Below are positions 20,465 to 27,547 of a DNA stretch of 43,418 bases, piece by piece; position 1 is the first letter of the stretch, and each line of letters begins with the position of its first letter. Under the pieces are notes generated by a model. It saw only the letters and a program-made list of their open reading frames with translations. It ran no database searches and was not told the DNA's origin. Position numbers and translations under genes: made by a program. The DNA lies in the IMG/VR virus record IMGVR_UViG_3300046009_005620, positions 1-43,418 of that record, one strand, 5' to 3'. Source of the stretch: a virus.

Positions 20465-21088
20465 ATGAAAGTAAAAATTTATAACAACAATATAGTTCAT
20501 CTAAACTTCAATTCACAAAAAGAGTTGACCTTTGCATTATGCAGACCGCAAGAATACTATGAATGTAATAGTACTAAACTACGTGGAAAAGTTTTTACAT
20601 TTGAAAAGTTTATTGATCACTATACTGACATAGATGGGTTTATAACTTATTTTAGTTATTGGTCTGGCTTCAATCTGCCTGGTCATGTTTTAGAAGAATT
20701 TTTTGATTCTTTTAAATTAAATGATCGTGAGCAAAAGATTAGACAAATCACTTTAGATTTTAAGAATAAACCTTATTATCTTATAGCTACGAAAAAAGGT
20801 GATAGCGAAACTCTGAAGCATGAATTAATTCATGCTCACTATTATTTGAATCCAGTTTATAAACAGGAAGCCAATGTACTTGTCAAGCACATGAGACCAG
20901 ATTTAAAGAAAGAAATTACCTCCGTGCTTAAATCATTGGGTTACAGTCAAAATGTTATGATAGATGAAATAAATGCTTACATGTCAACAAGCGGATATAA
21001 GTATTTACATGAAGAGTTACAATTAAAAATATCTAAAAGAGATATAAAACCTTTTGAGAATTTAGCACGAATAATATTGCGGGATTAG
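20465..21088 (+). CDS. Putative zincin-like protein with HExxH motif
   Basis: 207 residues. KHELIHAHYYLNP near residue 120 carries HExxH, the zinc-metallopeptidase motif, with a candidate third ligand in the later helical region (DEINAYM, near residue 167). No signal peptide, so it would act in the cytoplasm. The ATG is only 3 bases after tRNA-Arg and no ribosome-binding site is visible except GGGG inside the tRNA. The last 10 bases overlap tRNA-Gly, so one transcript cannot serve as both tRNA and intact message. A second HExxH protein is at 32038-32556. Confidence 0.7.
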   Translation: MKVKIYNNNIVHLNFNSQKELTFALCRPQEYYECNSTKLRGKVFTFEKFIDHYTDIDGFITYFSYWSGFNLPGHVLEEFFDSFKLNDREQKIRQITLDFKNKPYYLIATKKGDSETLKHELIHAHYYLNPVYKQEANVLVKHMRPDLKKEITSVLKSLGYSQNVMIDEINAYMSTSGYKYLHEELQLKISKRDIKPFENLARIILRD

Positions 21089-21152
21089 TTTAATGGTAAA
21101 ACAGCAGATTTCCAATCTTCGGTCGAGAGTTCGATTCTCTCATCCCGCTCCA
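21079..21152 (+). tRNA. tRNA-Gly(TCC)
   Basis: Loop TTTCCAA in stem GCAGA/TCTTC; CCA encoded. Its first 10 bases are the last codons of the upstream gene. Confidence 0.95.
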
Positions 21153-21169
21153 AACAAAGGATATGAATT

Positions 21170-21409
21170 ATGATGGATAGTAAACAATTAGCATTAGTTT
21201 ATCTTATGGAAGAAGCTAATCGCATGGCAGGTGTATGCACAAGAAATGTTCACAATCTAGACAGTAAAAAGTCTAAAAAAGCATTAGAACAGCAAATGGG
21301 CATACTTTTTAGTGCCATGAAAGAGGTTGCTGAAGAATTTAAATTGGATGAAGCAACAGTTGAAACTTATGCTATGGAAGAGTATAATCGTAGACAGAGT
21401 GATAGATAA
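21170..21409 (+). CDS. Hypothetical helical protein, 79 aa
   Basis: ATG ATG at 21170/21173, with AAAGGA just upstream. All-helical appearance (LALVYLMEEANRMAG, KKALEQQMGILFSAMKEVAEEF, EATVETYAMEEYNRRQ). Acidic. No family recognised. Located between tRNA-Gly and tRNA-Leu. Confidence 0.65.
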   Translation: MMDSKQLALVYLMEEANRMAGVCTRNVHNLDSKKSKKALEQQMGILFSAMKEVAEEFKLDEATVETYAMEEYNRRQSDR

Positions 21410-21416
21410 AGTTATT

Positions 21417-21499
21417 GCCCAGGTGGTGAAATTGGTATACACGATGGTCTTAGAAGCCATTGCTTCGGCGTGAAGGTTCGAGTCCTTTCCTGGGCACCA
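21417..21499 (+). tRNA. tRNA-Leu(TAG)
   Basis: Class II, loop CTTAGAA in stem ATGGT/GCCAT, variable arm TTGCTTCGGCG; CCA encoded. Confidence 0.95.
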
Positions 21500-21518
21500 T
21501 TTTAGTAAGGAGATTACT

Positions 21519-21686
21519 ATGAGACAGACAACTTTTGAGAATATATACAATAAAGAAAGGTTTGTCATGATCGGTAAACCTGAAAAGAAGTTTATTGACG
21601 GTATTGAGTTTATCAAACTGTTAGTAGAAGGCACCCAACGTAGTGTTTTTGTACGTAGGGATTTTATCAAGAAGGTAATGAGTTGA
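21519..21686 (+). CDS. Small hypothetical protein, 55 aa
   Basis: ATG 21519 with a strong ribosome-binding site (TAAGGAG, 21506-21512). MRQTTFENIYNKERFVMIGK followed by basic strands and helices (GIEFIKLLVEG, VFVRRDFIKKVMS). Eight bases separate its TGA from the HNH gene. Unrecognised; basic charge suggests nucleic acid contact. Confidence 0.65.
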   Translation: MRQTTFENIYNKERFVMIGKPEKKFIDGIEFIKLLVEGTQRSVFVRRDFIKKVMS

Positions 21687-21693
21687 GGAGTTT

Positions 21694-22254
21694 ATGGCAG
21701 TTCTAGCATTAGACATTGGTGGAACCCCACGACAGTGGATTAGCCACGATAACGCAATTGTGTACCATGCTAAGGGTGCAGTTGCCTGGTCGCTTGGAGA
21801 GGTCATCGCTAAGTATCGCGGTGGCATTCAAAATGACGGCACTGAAAGTTATCTTGAAACTCCTAGCATTATCGCTATCAGGGGCAATGGTTTCAATCCT
21901 GCTAGGAATGGTAAGGTCGCACTAACTAACAAGACACTGTTTGGTCGTGACCGTCATGTTTGTGCCTATTGTGGTAATCACTTTGCAACACCAGGTCAAC
22001 TTAGCCGTGATCATATCGTACCGCGCAGTCGGGGCGGGGCAGATGATTGGATGAATGTTGTTACTGCCTGCAAGCGTTGTAACACACATAAGGGTAGCAA
22101 GTCGCTGAAAGAAGCAAAGCTTGAATTGATTTATGTACCTTATGTACCTAATCACTTTGAGCATTTGATTCTACAGAATCGTAATATCATGGCTGATCAA
22201 ATGGAATATTTGTTAGCCGGTGTTCCTAAACATAGTAGAGTTATTTTGAATTAG
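21694..22254 (+). CDS. HNH endonuclease-family protein
   Basis: 186 residues. HNH core at about 82-140: RDRHVCAYCGNHF (first CxxC), LSRDHIVPRSRGG (catalytic His), WMNVVTACKRCNTHKG (Asn, second CxxC, final His). An N-terminal domain (MAVLALDIGGTPRQW, AVAWSLGEVIAKYRGG) and the C-terminal YVPYVPNHFEHLILQNRNI match a family common in betaproteobacteria, from memory. As it is free-standing and not inside an intron, it may be a homing-type nuclease or a host-derived gene. Ribosome-binding site GAGGAG (21685-21690). Confidence 0.92.
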   Translation: MAVLALDIGGTPRQWISHDNAIVYHAKGAVAWSLGEVIAKYRGGIQNDGTESYLETPSIIAIRGNGFNPARNGKVALTNKTLFGRDRHVCAYCGNHFATPGQLSRDHIVPRSRGGADDWMNVVTACKRCNTHKGSKSLKEAKLELIYVPYVPNHFEHLILQNRNIMADQMEYLLAGVPKHSRVILN

Positions 22255-22280
22255 TGATATAATAATCTAAATAAAGGTAT

Positions 22281-22356
22281 GCCCACTTAGCACAGCTGGT
22301 AGTGCACCTGATTTGTAATCAGGGGGTCGGCGGTTCGATCCCGTCAGTGGGCACCA
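22281..22356 (+). tRNA. tRNA-Thr(TGT)
   Basis: Loop TTTGTAA in stem CCTGA/TCAGG; G1:C72, C2:G71; CCA encoded. Confidence 0.97.
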
Positions 22357-22366
22357 TCTTTATATT

Positions 22367-23095
22367 ATGAAATTATTCGCAAATGGTTGTAGTTTTACTT
22401 GGGGCGGCGATATCGTAAAATCGCTACATGACCAATCTGGACAATTATTAGATGCACAAGCCTCAGGTCAACTAAATGATTATAGGTTAAGTGTTACTTG
22501 GCCTAAACATCTTTCTGATTTATTATCTTGCACAGAAGTTCACAATCACAGTCTAGGATGTGGTTCGAACGCAAGGATATTACGAAAAACCTTTGATTTT
22601 TTTATTCCTAAAATTTATAACGATGAAGATGTATCAGATTATATCGCTGTGATACAGTGGACTGATCCTAGTAGATATGAATATTATAATCAATACGAAA
22701 AATCTTGGGCATTAGCTAAACATGATATGGTCGTTTATGAAAACAAAAAAATAAGCGACGATGATGATTTTGCATTAAGAAAATCTTATTTTAAAAATCT
22801 CAACGATAAGACATGGTGCAATACCTTTTTTAGCCAAATACTATCATTAGGTTTTTTCTTTAAAACCCATGATATAAAACATCTTTTTACTATAATACAT
22901 TCTGATGTTAATAGCATGAGTGATTACCAGATCAAATATCTAGACGATAATTTTAATTGGTATAAGAACTCAATTAAATTATGTTGTATCGAGGATATGC
23001 AAGTTGATAAAACAAGCAGTAATCATCCTAGTTTGATCGGGCATAAGCAAATTGCTGATAATCTATATAATTGGATAAACGCAAATAAGAATTAA
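22367..23095 (+). CDS. SGNH-type hydrolase-like protein
   Basis: 242 residues. N-terminal FANGCSFTWGGD matches block I of SGNH/GDSL hydrolases with Ser9 as nucleophile; LGCGSNARI could supply the block II/III Gly-Asn; SSNHPSLIGHKQIADNLYNWI near the end is block V, with the catalytic His and a nearby acidic partner. Members cleave acyl or acetyl esters on lipids or glycans. No signal peptide. ATG is 10 bases after tRNA-Thr. No clear ribosome-binding site. Many aquatic phages carry such genes near fibre or glycan genes; the substrate is unknown. Confidence 0.8.
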   Translation: MKLFANGCSFTWGGDIVKSLHDQSGQLLDAQASGQLNDYRLSVTWPKHLSDLLSCTEVHNHSLGCGSNARILRKTFDFFIPKIYNDEDVSDYIAVIQWTDPSRYEYYNQYEKSWALAKHDMVVYENKKISDDDDFALRKSYFKNLNDKTWCNTFFSQILSLGFFFKTHDIKHLFTIIHSDVNSMSDYQIKYLDDNFNWYKNSIKLCCIEDMQVDKTSSNHPSLIGHKQIADNLYNWINANKN

Positions 23096-23149
23096 TAATT
23101 CTTGTACACCCTTTGTATTGTACAAAACTTATACATTTTGGCCAGCTAG

Positions 23150-23157
23150 CATAAATA
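23150..23157 (+). promoter_or_regulatory. Late-promoter-like box CATAAATA
   Basis: One mismatch to TATAAATA, 41 bases before the EF-hand gene ATG. Confidence 0.5.
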
Positions 23158-23198
23158 TCTTTGCGCAAGAATGCGCGTATCTAATACAGGAGTTTGTT

Positions 23199-23450
23199 AT
23201 GAAGAAGTTCGCAATTGGTCTATTAGCATTGGTTAGTGTTTCAGCAATGGCACAGGATCGTGTAGGTAAGTTTGATACAAATGGTGACAGTAAGGTAGAC
23301 TTTGCCGAACTAACATCATCATGTGAAGTTAGCAAGAATCTTTTTGAGATAGCAGATAAGGATAATGATGGTGTATTGAGCAATATCGAAATGCGTACTG
23401 CTAAAGCATACCTTTTCAAAAAGTGTAATAAGGAAGAAAAGAACGCCTGA
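23199..23450 (+). CDS. Exported EF-hand calcium-binding protein
   Basis: 83 residues from ATG 23199 (ribosome-binding site CAGGAG); an upstream in-frame ATG at 23118 would bury the signal peptide. MKKFAIGLLALVSVSAMAQ is a Sec signal peptide cut after AMA. The mature part has two EF-hands: loop 1 DTNGDSKVDFAE and loop 2 DKDNDGVLSNIE, both with the 1-3-5-9-12 ligand pattern. Two Cys (SSCEV, KKCNK) could form a disulfide. Likely a periplasmic calmodulin-like protein. A late box upstream and a strong terminator after it make it a single-gene unit. Function unknown. Confidence 0.85.
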   Translation: MKKFAIGLLALVSVSAMAQDRVGKFDTNGDSKVDFAELTSSCEVSKNLFEIADKDNDGVLSNIEMRTAKAYLFKKCNKEEKNA

Positions 23451-23489
23451 TATTAGGTAGTTTTTTACAACCATCCTCCAGAGGGTTGT

Positions 23490-23520
23490 GGGGCGATAGA
23501 AATATCGCCCCCTTTGTTTT
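23490..23520 (+). terminator. Rho-independent terminator
   Basis: GGGGCGATA-GAAA-TATCGCCCC with a GAAA tetraloop, then TTT-G-TTTT. Ends the EF-hand transcript. Confidence 0.9.
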
Positions 23521-23524
23521 TGAT

Positions 23525-23532
23525 TATAAATA
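23525..23532 (+). promoter_or_regulatory. T4-type late promoter TATAAATA
   Basis: Exact consensus 9 bases before tRNA-Asn, after the EF-hand terminator. Could drive a late tRNA transcript. Confidence 0.5.
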
Positions 23533-23541
23533 ATTTGCAAT

Positions 23542-23616
23542 TGGCGAGTAGCTCAGAGGTAGAGCAGGTGACTGTTAATCACCTGGTCGCTGGTTCGATC
23601 CCAGCCTCGCCAGCCA
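23542..23616 (+). tRNA. tRNA-Asn(GTT)
   Basis: Loop CTGTTAA in stem GGTGA/TCACC; acceptor TGGCGAG/CTCGCCA; CCA encoded. Confidence 0.96.
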
Positions 23617-23632
23617 AATTACCCATATATGC

Positions 23633-23660
23633 TTGATATATACCACACTTCAAGTATAAT
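23633..23660 (+). promoter_or_regulatory. Sigma-70 promoter before tRNA-Pro
   Basis: TTGATA (23633-23638), 16 bases, TATAAT (23655-23660), 16 bases before tRNA-Pro. Likely drives tRNA-Pro, Val, Leu and Met/Ile2. Confidence 0.65.
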
Positions 23661-23676
23661 AGATAGTATTGAGACT

Positions 23677-23753
23677 CGGGATGTAGCACAGTCTGGTAGT
23701 GCGTCTGCTTTGGGAGCAGAAGGTCCAAGGTTCGAATCCTTGTATCCCGACCA
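23677..23753 (+). tRNA. tRNA-Pro(TGG)
   Basis: Loop TTTGGGA in stem TCTGC/GCAGA, acceptor CGGGATG/TATCCCG, CCA encoded. Confidence 0.96.
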
Positions 23754-23771
23754 TGATCTTTAACAATTTGT

Positions 23772-23846
23772 GCGGGATTAACTCAGTGGTAGAGTAGCGC
23801 CTTTACACGGCGAATGTCGGGAGTTCGACCCTCTCATCCCGCACCA
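23772..23846 (+). tRNA. tRNA-Val(TAC)
   Basis: Loop TTTACAC, acceptor GCGGGAT/ATCCCGC, CCA encoded. The first anticodon-stem pair is G27-A43, a mismatch. Confidence 0.94.
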
Positions 23847-23852
23847 TATTAC

Positions 23853-23937
23853 GCCTCGGTGGTGAAATTGGTAGACACAACAGACTTAAAATCTGTCGGC
23901 GATAGCTATGCCGGTTCGATTCCGGCCCGAGGCACCA
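23853..23937 (+). tRNA. tRNA-Leu(TAA)
   Basis: Class II, loop CTTAAAA in stem ACAGA/TCTGT, variable arm CGGCGATAGCTATGCC; CCA encoded. Confidence 0.96.
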
Positions 23938-23942
23938 ACCAT

Positions 23943-24018
23943 GGGCCTATAGCATAACGGTTAATGCAGCGGACTCATAATCCGTTGAGTCTAGGTTCAA
24001 ATCCTAGTGGGCCCACCA
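23943..24018 (+). tRNA. tRNA with CAT anticodon (Ile2 or Met)
   Basis: Loop CTCATAA in stem GCGGA/TCCGT, acceptor GGGCCTA/TGGGCCC, CCA encoded. Two other CAT tRNAs exist here (initiator-like and elongator), so this may be tRNA-Ile2 decoding AUA after lysidine modification by TilS; the sequence alone cannot decide. Confidence 0.9.
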
Positions 24019-24054
24019 TTTTTTATATCTATCTATAATAGTCTCTGTTTACCC

Positions 24055-24062
24055 CGTAAATA
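24055..24062 (+). promoter_or_regulatory. Late-promoter-like box CGTAAATA
   Basis: Two mismatches to TATAAATA, 39 bases before ATG 24102. An identical box precedes the metallophosphoesterase gene (24432-24439), which supports it. Confidence 0.4.
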
Positions 24063-24101
24063 CTAATGAGGAATCTAACCAATCCTCTGGAGGATAAAAA
24101 C

Positions 24102-24338
24102 ATGGATGCAATGAGTAAACTATTCGGCATAGCAGGAGACTTCCTAGGTCATATCATGCACTTGGGTATCAAATTAATTGCCGTTGGCGTTGTATTACAA
24201 ATCCTGTTTGGTGCGGCAGTACCATTCTTAGGACTTGATGTAGTAGGTGCAATCACAACTTTTGTGGGCGCACTTGGCGAAAAAGGCCTAGTAGGCTTAG
24301 TAGCACTAGCTGTTATCTATTGGTCATTCAAGAAGTAA
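24102..24338 (+). CDS. Small two-helix membrane protein, 78 aa
   Basis: ATG 24102 is preceded by GGAGG, so it is preferred over the in-frame ATG at 24066. Two hydrophobic segments: about 17-42 (LGIKLIAVGVVLQILFGAAV) and 49-75 (a Gly/Val/Leu-rich span ending LAVIYWSF), with a Gly-Glu-Lys hinge. Followed by a strong terminator. No family recognised. Size and topology would fit a holin, pinholin or membrane regulator, but there is no lysis gene adjacent. Confidence 0.7.
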   Translation: MDAMSKLFGIAGDFLGHIMHLGIKLIAVGVVLQILFGAAVPFLGLDVVGAITTFVGALGEKGLVGLVALAVIYWSFKK

Positions 24339-24365
24339 TAGCAAACTGTCGCACAGTGATATGCG

Positions 24366-24394
24366 GGCCCGCCCTAATACGGCGGGTCTTTTTT
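24366..24394 (+). terminator. Rho-independent terminator
   Basis: GGCCCGCC, six-base loop CTAATA, GGCGGGTC, then T6. Ends the membrane-protein transcript. Confidence 0.92.
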
Positions 24395-24431
24395 GTGTAA
24401 CACAAATGCAATAATAAAATCTCAGATATTT

Positions 24432-24439
24432 CGTAAATA
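24432..24439 (+). promoter_or_regulatory. Late-promoter-like box CGTAAATA
   Basis: Same box as at 24055-24062, 24 bases before GTG 24464; followed by AAGGAG. Confidence 0.4.
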
Positions 24440-24463
24440 TTTGCGAACACAAGGAGAACACTT

Positions 24464-25219
24464 GTGGAAACAAAAAACTATAAATCCATATTCATTTCTG
24501 ACGTACATTTAGGTAGCAAAGGTTGTAAAGCAGAAGTGCTTTGCGATTTTCTCAAACATCATACAAGTGAACACCTATATCTTGTAGGCGATATCATAGA
24601 TGGCTGGAGATTGAGGCGTAAGTATTATTGGCCACAATCTCACACCAATGTCATAAGAAGAATACTTACAGCAGCAAAGCGTGATACAAAAGTCACTTAT
24701 ATCGCTGGCAACCATGATGAAGCACTACGGAACCTATTACCATACGATGTGCATTTCGGTAATATTGATCTAGTCAATCAAACACGATACCAAGCATTGA
24801 ATGGAAAAACATATATGGTAATTCATGGCGATATGTTTGACACAGCATTACGCAATAAACTTGCTTGGCTATATCATTTTGGTGATTTTCTATATAATAT
24901 CTTGTTAAGCGTAAACGTAGTTGTTGCTAAAGTGCGTCAATGGTTCGGATTACCATATTGGAGCCTAAGCGCATATCTTAAAAATAAGACAAAAGAAGCG
25001 GTCGCGTATATGAGCGACTTTGAAGTATTGATCACTGATTATTGCCATAAGCAAAAAGCAGATGGTGTTATATGTGGTCATGTTCATAAACCTGCTATAA
25101 AAAAGATAGGCAACATTGAATATATGAACGACGGGGATTGGGTAGAGAGTTGTACTGCCCTCGTAGAAAAATATGATGGAGACTGGGAATTGATAGTATG
25201 GCAAGAACTAAGATCATAA
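24464..25219 (+). CDS. plcP: PlcP-like metallophosphoesterase (LpxH-type fold)
   Basis: 251 residues from GTG 24464 (ribosome-binding site AAGGAG). Complete calcineurin-type metal site: D13-x-H15 (SDVHLG), D43 (VGDIIDGW), N83-H84-D85 (AGNHDE), H121 (VIHGD), and H206-x-H208 (CGHVHKP). The overall pattern RRKYYWPQSH, GLPYWSLSAYLK and NDGDWVESCTALVE is that of PlcP (often annotated UDP-diacylglucosamine diphosphatase), a phospholipase C that removes phosphorylated headgroups from membrane phospholipids during phosphate limitation, leaving diacylglycerol. True LpxH is the alternative. The downstream glycosyltransferase overlaps it by 22 bases; in bacteria the plcP-agt pair has this order, which supports the PlcP reading. 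Assignment of substrate is inference. Confidence 0.8.
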   Translation: METKNYKSIFISDVHLGSKGCKAEVLCDFLKHHTSEHLYLVGDIIDGWRLRRKYYWPQSHTNVIRRILTAAKRDTKVTYIAGNHDEALRNLLPYDVHFGNIDLVNQTRYQALNGKTYMVIHGDMFDTALRNKLAWLYHFGDFLYNILLSVNVVVAKVRQWFGLPYWSLSAYLKNKTKEAVAYMSDFEVLITDYCHKQKADGVICGHVHKPAIKKIGNIEYMNDGDWVESCTALVEKYDGDWELIVWQELRS

Positions 25220-26211
25220 TCATCACTGATGCTTGGACACCACAAGTCAATGGTGTAGTAACTACATATACAAATATCGTCAAAAACTTACCAGAAGATG
25301 TAAGTGTAGATGTCATAGAACCAAGCCAGTTCAATGGATTCAATTTTCCATTTTACAAAGGTATAAAGATTAGTTTTTGTACTCGCTATAAAATGTATAA
25401 TCTGTTGAACGGCAAAACAGTATTTTATCAAAATCAAGGATATGAAGTCAGATATCATATTGCTACAGAAGGACCTTTAGGGCTCAAAGCAAAACTGATA
25501 TTAGACGAATGCAATAAGAATTATACTACTGCCTATCATACAAAGTTCCCTGAGTTCTTCAAGGCCATGTATGGTATACCGGAAAAATTTACACATTGGT
25601 ACTTTAGTTGGTTTCATAGTCATAGCACACAGGTCATGTGTAGCAGCGAAAGTAATGCTATAGAAAACAGAAACTGGAATAGTGTAGTATTAGATAAAGG
25701 TATTGACGATATATTTTTATTGAAAAAGAAAAAGTATAGCACACATAAAATCTTGTTATATGTAGGTCGCGTCAGCAAAGAAAAGAATATAGAAGATTTT
25801 TGCGAACTTGATATCATGAACACTACTAAGATTGTTGTAGGTGATGGACCATATCGCAAAATCCTACAGAAGAAATATACTGATGTTGAGTTTGTTGGTT
25901 ATAAATTTGGTTCAGAGTTAGCAGAATTTTATCGCAATAGTGATGTGCTTGTATTTCCAAGCAAGGTAGATACATATGGCATCGTCATGCTTGAAGCAAT
26001 GGCATCAGGTACACCATGTGCTGGATATAATGTGACTGGGCCTAAAGACCAAATAAAGAACGGTATAAATGGCTATGTAGATAATGACCTTGAACTCGCT
26101 GTTGAAATGTGTTTTGAGTTAGACAGAGAAACTGTTTATAATACCGTCAAACACAAGAATTGGAAAAACAGCAGTGAGCAATTCGTAAAATATACGACTA
26201 TTTCCCAATAA
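25198..26211 (+). CDS. agt: GT4 glycosyltransferase, Agt-like diacylglycerol glycosyltransferase
   Basis: 337 residues, overlapping plcP by 22 bases (ATG 25198). Two Rossmann domains: N-terminal IIITDAWTPQVNGVVTT with a Gly-Val-Val donor loop, HIATEGPLGL, AYHTKFPEF; C-terminal LLYVGRVSKEKNIEDF and the donor-binding VFPSKVDTYGIVMLEAMASG, which contains the GT4 E-x7-E-like motif. This layout matches the bacterial GT4 family that includes Agt, which transfers glucose or glucuronate from UDP-sugar to diacylglycerol, replacing phospholipid with glycolipid. The tight gene pair suggests that the phage carries both steps of lipid renovation. The sugar and acceptor cannot be read from the sequence. 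Confidence 0.82.
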   Translation: MARTKIIIITDAWTPQVNGVVTTYTNIVKNLPEDVSVDVIEPSQFNGFNFPFYKGIKISFCTRYKMYNLLNGKTVFYQNQGYEVRYHIATEGPLGLKAKLILDECNKNYTTAYHTKFPEFFKAMYGIPEKFTHWYFSWFHSHSTQVMCSSESNAIENRNWNSVVLDKGIDDIFLLKKKKYSTHKILLYVGRVSKEKNIEDFCELDIMNTTKIVVGDGPYRKILQKKYTDVEFVGYKFGSELAEFYRNSDVLVFPSKVDTYGIVMLEAMASGTPCAGYNVTGPKDQIKNGINGYVDNDLELAVEMCFELDRETVYNTVKHKNWKNSSEQFVKYTTISQ

Positions 26212-26376
26212 TTATATAGTAATATTTTATACGGCGTCGAATCCTTGTAAATACTATATGTCCCGTGAGGTTCATATATAACATTTTAGGTTGTCGCAAG
26301 ACACTCTATTATGCTATTTGGATCAAACGGGACATAATGCCAATAAAAAGGCATAACAACAAGGAGATAATAAAAT
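26212..26376 (+). promoter_or_regulatory. Structured 5' leader of the porin gene
   Basis: Box TGTAAATA (26246-26253) may be a late promoter. Then a 10-bp outer stem: TATGTCCCGT (26257-26266) with ACGGGACATA (26327-26336), enclosing a TGTC-GCAA-GACA hairpin with GNRA loop (26292-26303). A second hairpin ATGCC/GGCAT (26337-26354) follows directly, before AAGGAG (26361) and the ATG. The transcript leader would be about 120 nt, long for a phage gene. Could stabilise or regulate the message. No riboswitch family recognised. Confidence 0.6.
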
Positions 26377-27336
26377 ATGCGTAAAGCACTTATAGCATTA
26401 GCTATGTTAGGATCACTTTCTGTTTCAGCAATGGCTGCTGATCTGAAGGTCAATGGTGGCTTCGGCTATCGTTTTGACAGTGAAGAAACAACAGTCAAGT
26501 CAGAAAAGGATAAGTTGAAGGCTGAATTGGTACTAGAATCAAAAGTCAACGACAAGGTAAAAGCAGTTGTTGGTTTGAGAACTGGTGGCTTCAATTCACC
26601 TTACAATGATTTTGATGCTGCTGGTTTAGAGAATGTTGATCTACACTTAGCATATGTTGAATATGCTGCATTGGATCATGTCAAGGTAAAACTTGGCAAG
26701 ATGCATCAACCTTGGGCAACTTCATCAAGTCTATTTTTTGACCGTGATGTCAAGCCAGAAGGTGTAGCAGTAGCATTTGACAATGGATCAGGCTTGTTCG
26801 CCAATCTTTCATCAGTAAAACTAGTTGAAGGTGGCGTAGCAGATGATTCAAAAGTTCAAAGCCTACAAGTCGGCTTGCACAAGAAGCTAGGTGGATTACA
26901 CCTAAAGGGCGCTGTAGCACTACATGATCATAAGATCGTTGGTGGAGCAGACGCTAAACTTCAGCAAGTATTCGGTGAAGTCGGTACAGCACTAGCTGGT
27001 AAGCCAGTAGTAGCATTTGTTGACTACATGAAGAACGATGAGGCAAAAACTGCCGATACAGCTTTAGCATACGGTGTCAAGTTTGGCAATGCAAAGAAAC
27101 CACAAGAGTGGGATCTAAGCGTATTCCATCAGGAAGTAGAAGCCAATGCACAGTATGGTCTATGGCATGACAGCGACTTTGCTGGCGGTCAGGGTAATCA
27201 CGAAGGTCTAGGCCTAGTTGCTGGTTATGTTGTAGCCGACGGTTGGAAAGTCAACGCTAAGTATTTCGATGTTGAGCGTGGAGCCAACAAAGCAGATTAC
27301 AAGCGTCTACAATTAGACTTGAACTACATGTTCTAA
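26377..27336 (+). CDS. Outer-membrane porin-like protein
   Basis: 319 residues. MRKALIALAMLGSLSVSAMA is a signal peptide cleaved before ADLKVNGG. The rest is alternating amphipathic beta strands with Gly/Asn turns and ends LDLNYMF, the terminal Phe expected for outer-membrane barrel proteins. Length and pattern resemble general bacterial porins (Porin_5 or related), with about 16 strands possible. Composition is more Lys-Gly-Val-rich than neighbouring genes, suggesting transfer from a host. It ends in a terminator. Phage PA-2 of E. coli also carries its own porin, which changes the receptors of its host; a similar role is inference here. Confidence 0.82.
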   Translation: MRKALIALAMLGSLSVSAMAADLKVNGGFGYRFDSEETTVKSEKDKLKAELVLESKVNDKVKAVVGLRTGGFNSPYNDFDAAGLENVDLHLAYVEYAALDHVKVKLGKMHQPWATSSSLFFDRDVKPEGVAVAFDNGSGLFANLSSVKLVEGGVADDSKVQSLQVGLHKKLGGLHLKGAVALHDHKIVGGADAKLQQVFGEVGTALAGKPVVAFVDYMKNDEAKTADTALAYGVKFGNAKKPQEWDLSVFHQEVEANAQYGLWHDSDFAGGQGNHEGLGLVAGYVVADGWKVNAKYFDVERGANKADYKRLQLDLNYMF

Positions 27337-27363
27337 TAAAGAACACAGATTCAGTCAAGGACA

Positions 27364-27395
27364 GGGGAGATAGAAATATCTCCTCTTTTCTTTTG
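27364..27395 (+). terminator. Rho-independent terminator
   Basis: GGAGATA-GAAA-TATCTCC, extended by two outer pairs, then TTTTC-TTTTG. Same GAAA-loop style as the EF-hand terminator. Confidence 0.88.
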
Positions 27396-27429
27396 TAGAA
27401 TAAGTAATCGTGTTATTATAATATTTTAC

Positions 27430-27519
27430 GGAGAGGTGCTAGAGCGGTTGAATAGACTTGTCTTGAAAACAAGCGACTCTTTACGGGGTCCGTGAGTTCG
27501 AATCTCACCCTCTCCGCCA
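27430..27519 (+). tRNA. tRNA-Ser(TGA)
   Basis: Class II, loop CTTGAAA in stem CTTGT/ACAAG, long variable arm, CCA encoded. Confidence 0.96.
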
Positions 27520-27547
27520 TAAATTTATAAGTATTTTTCTAAATAAG

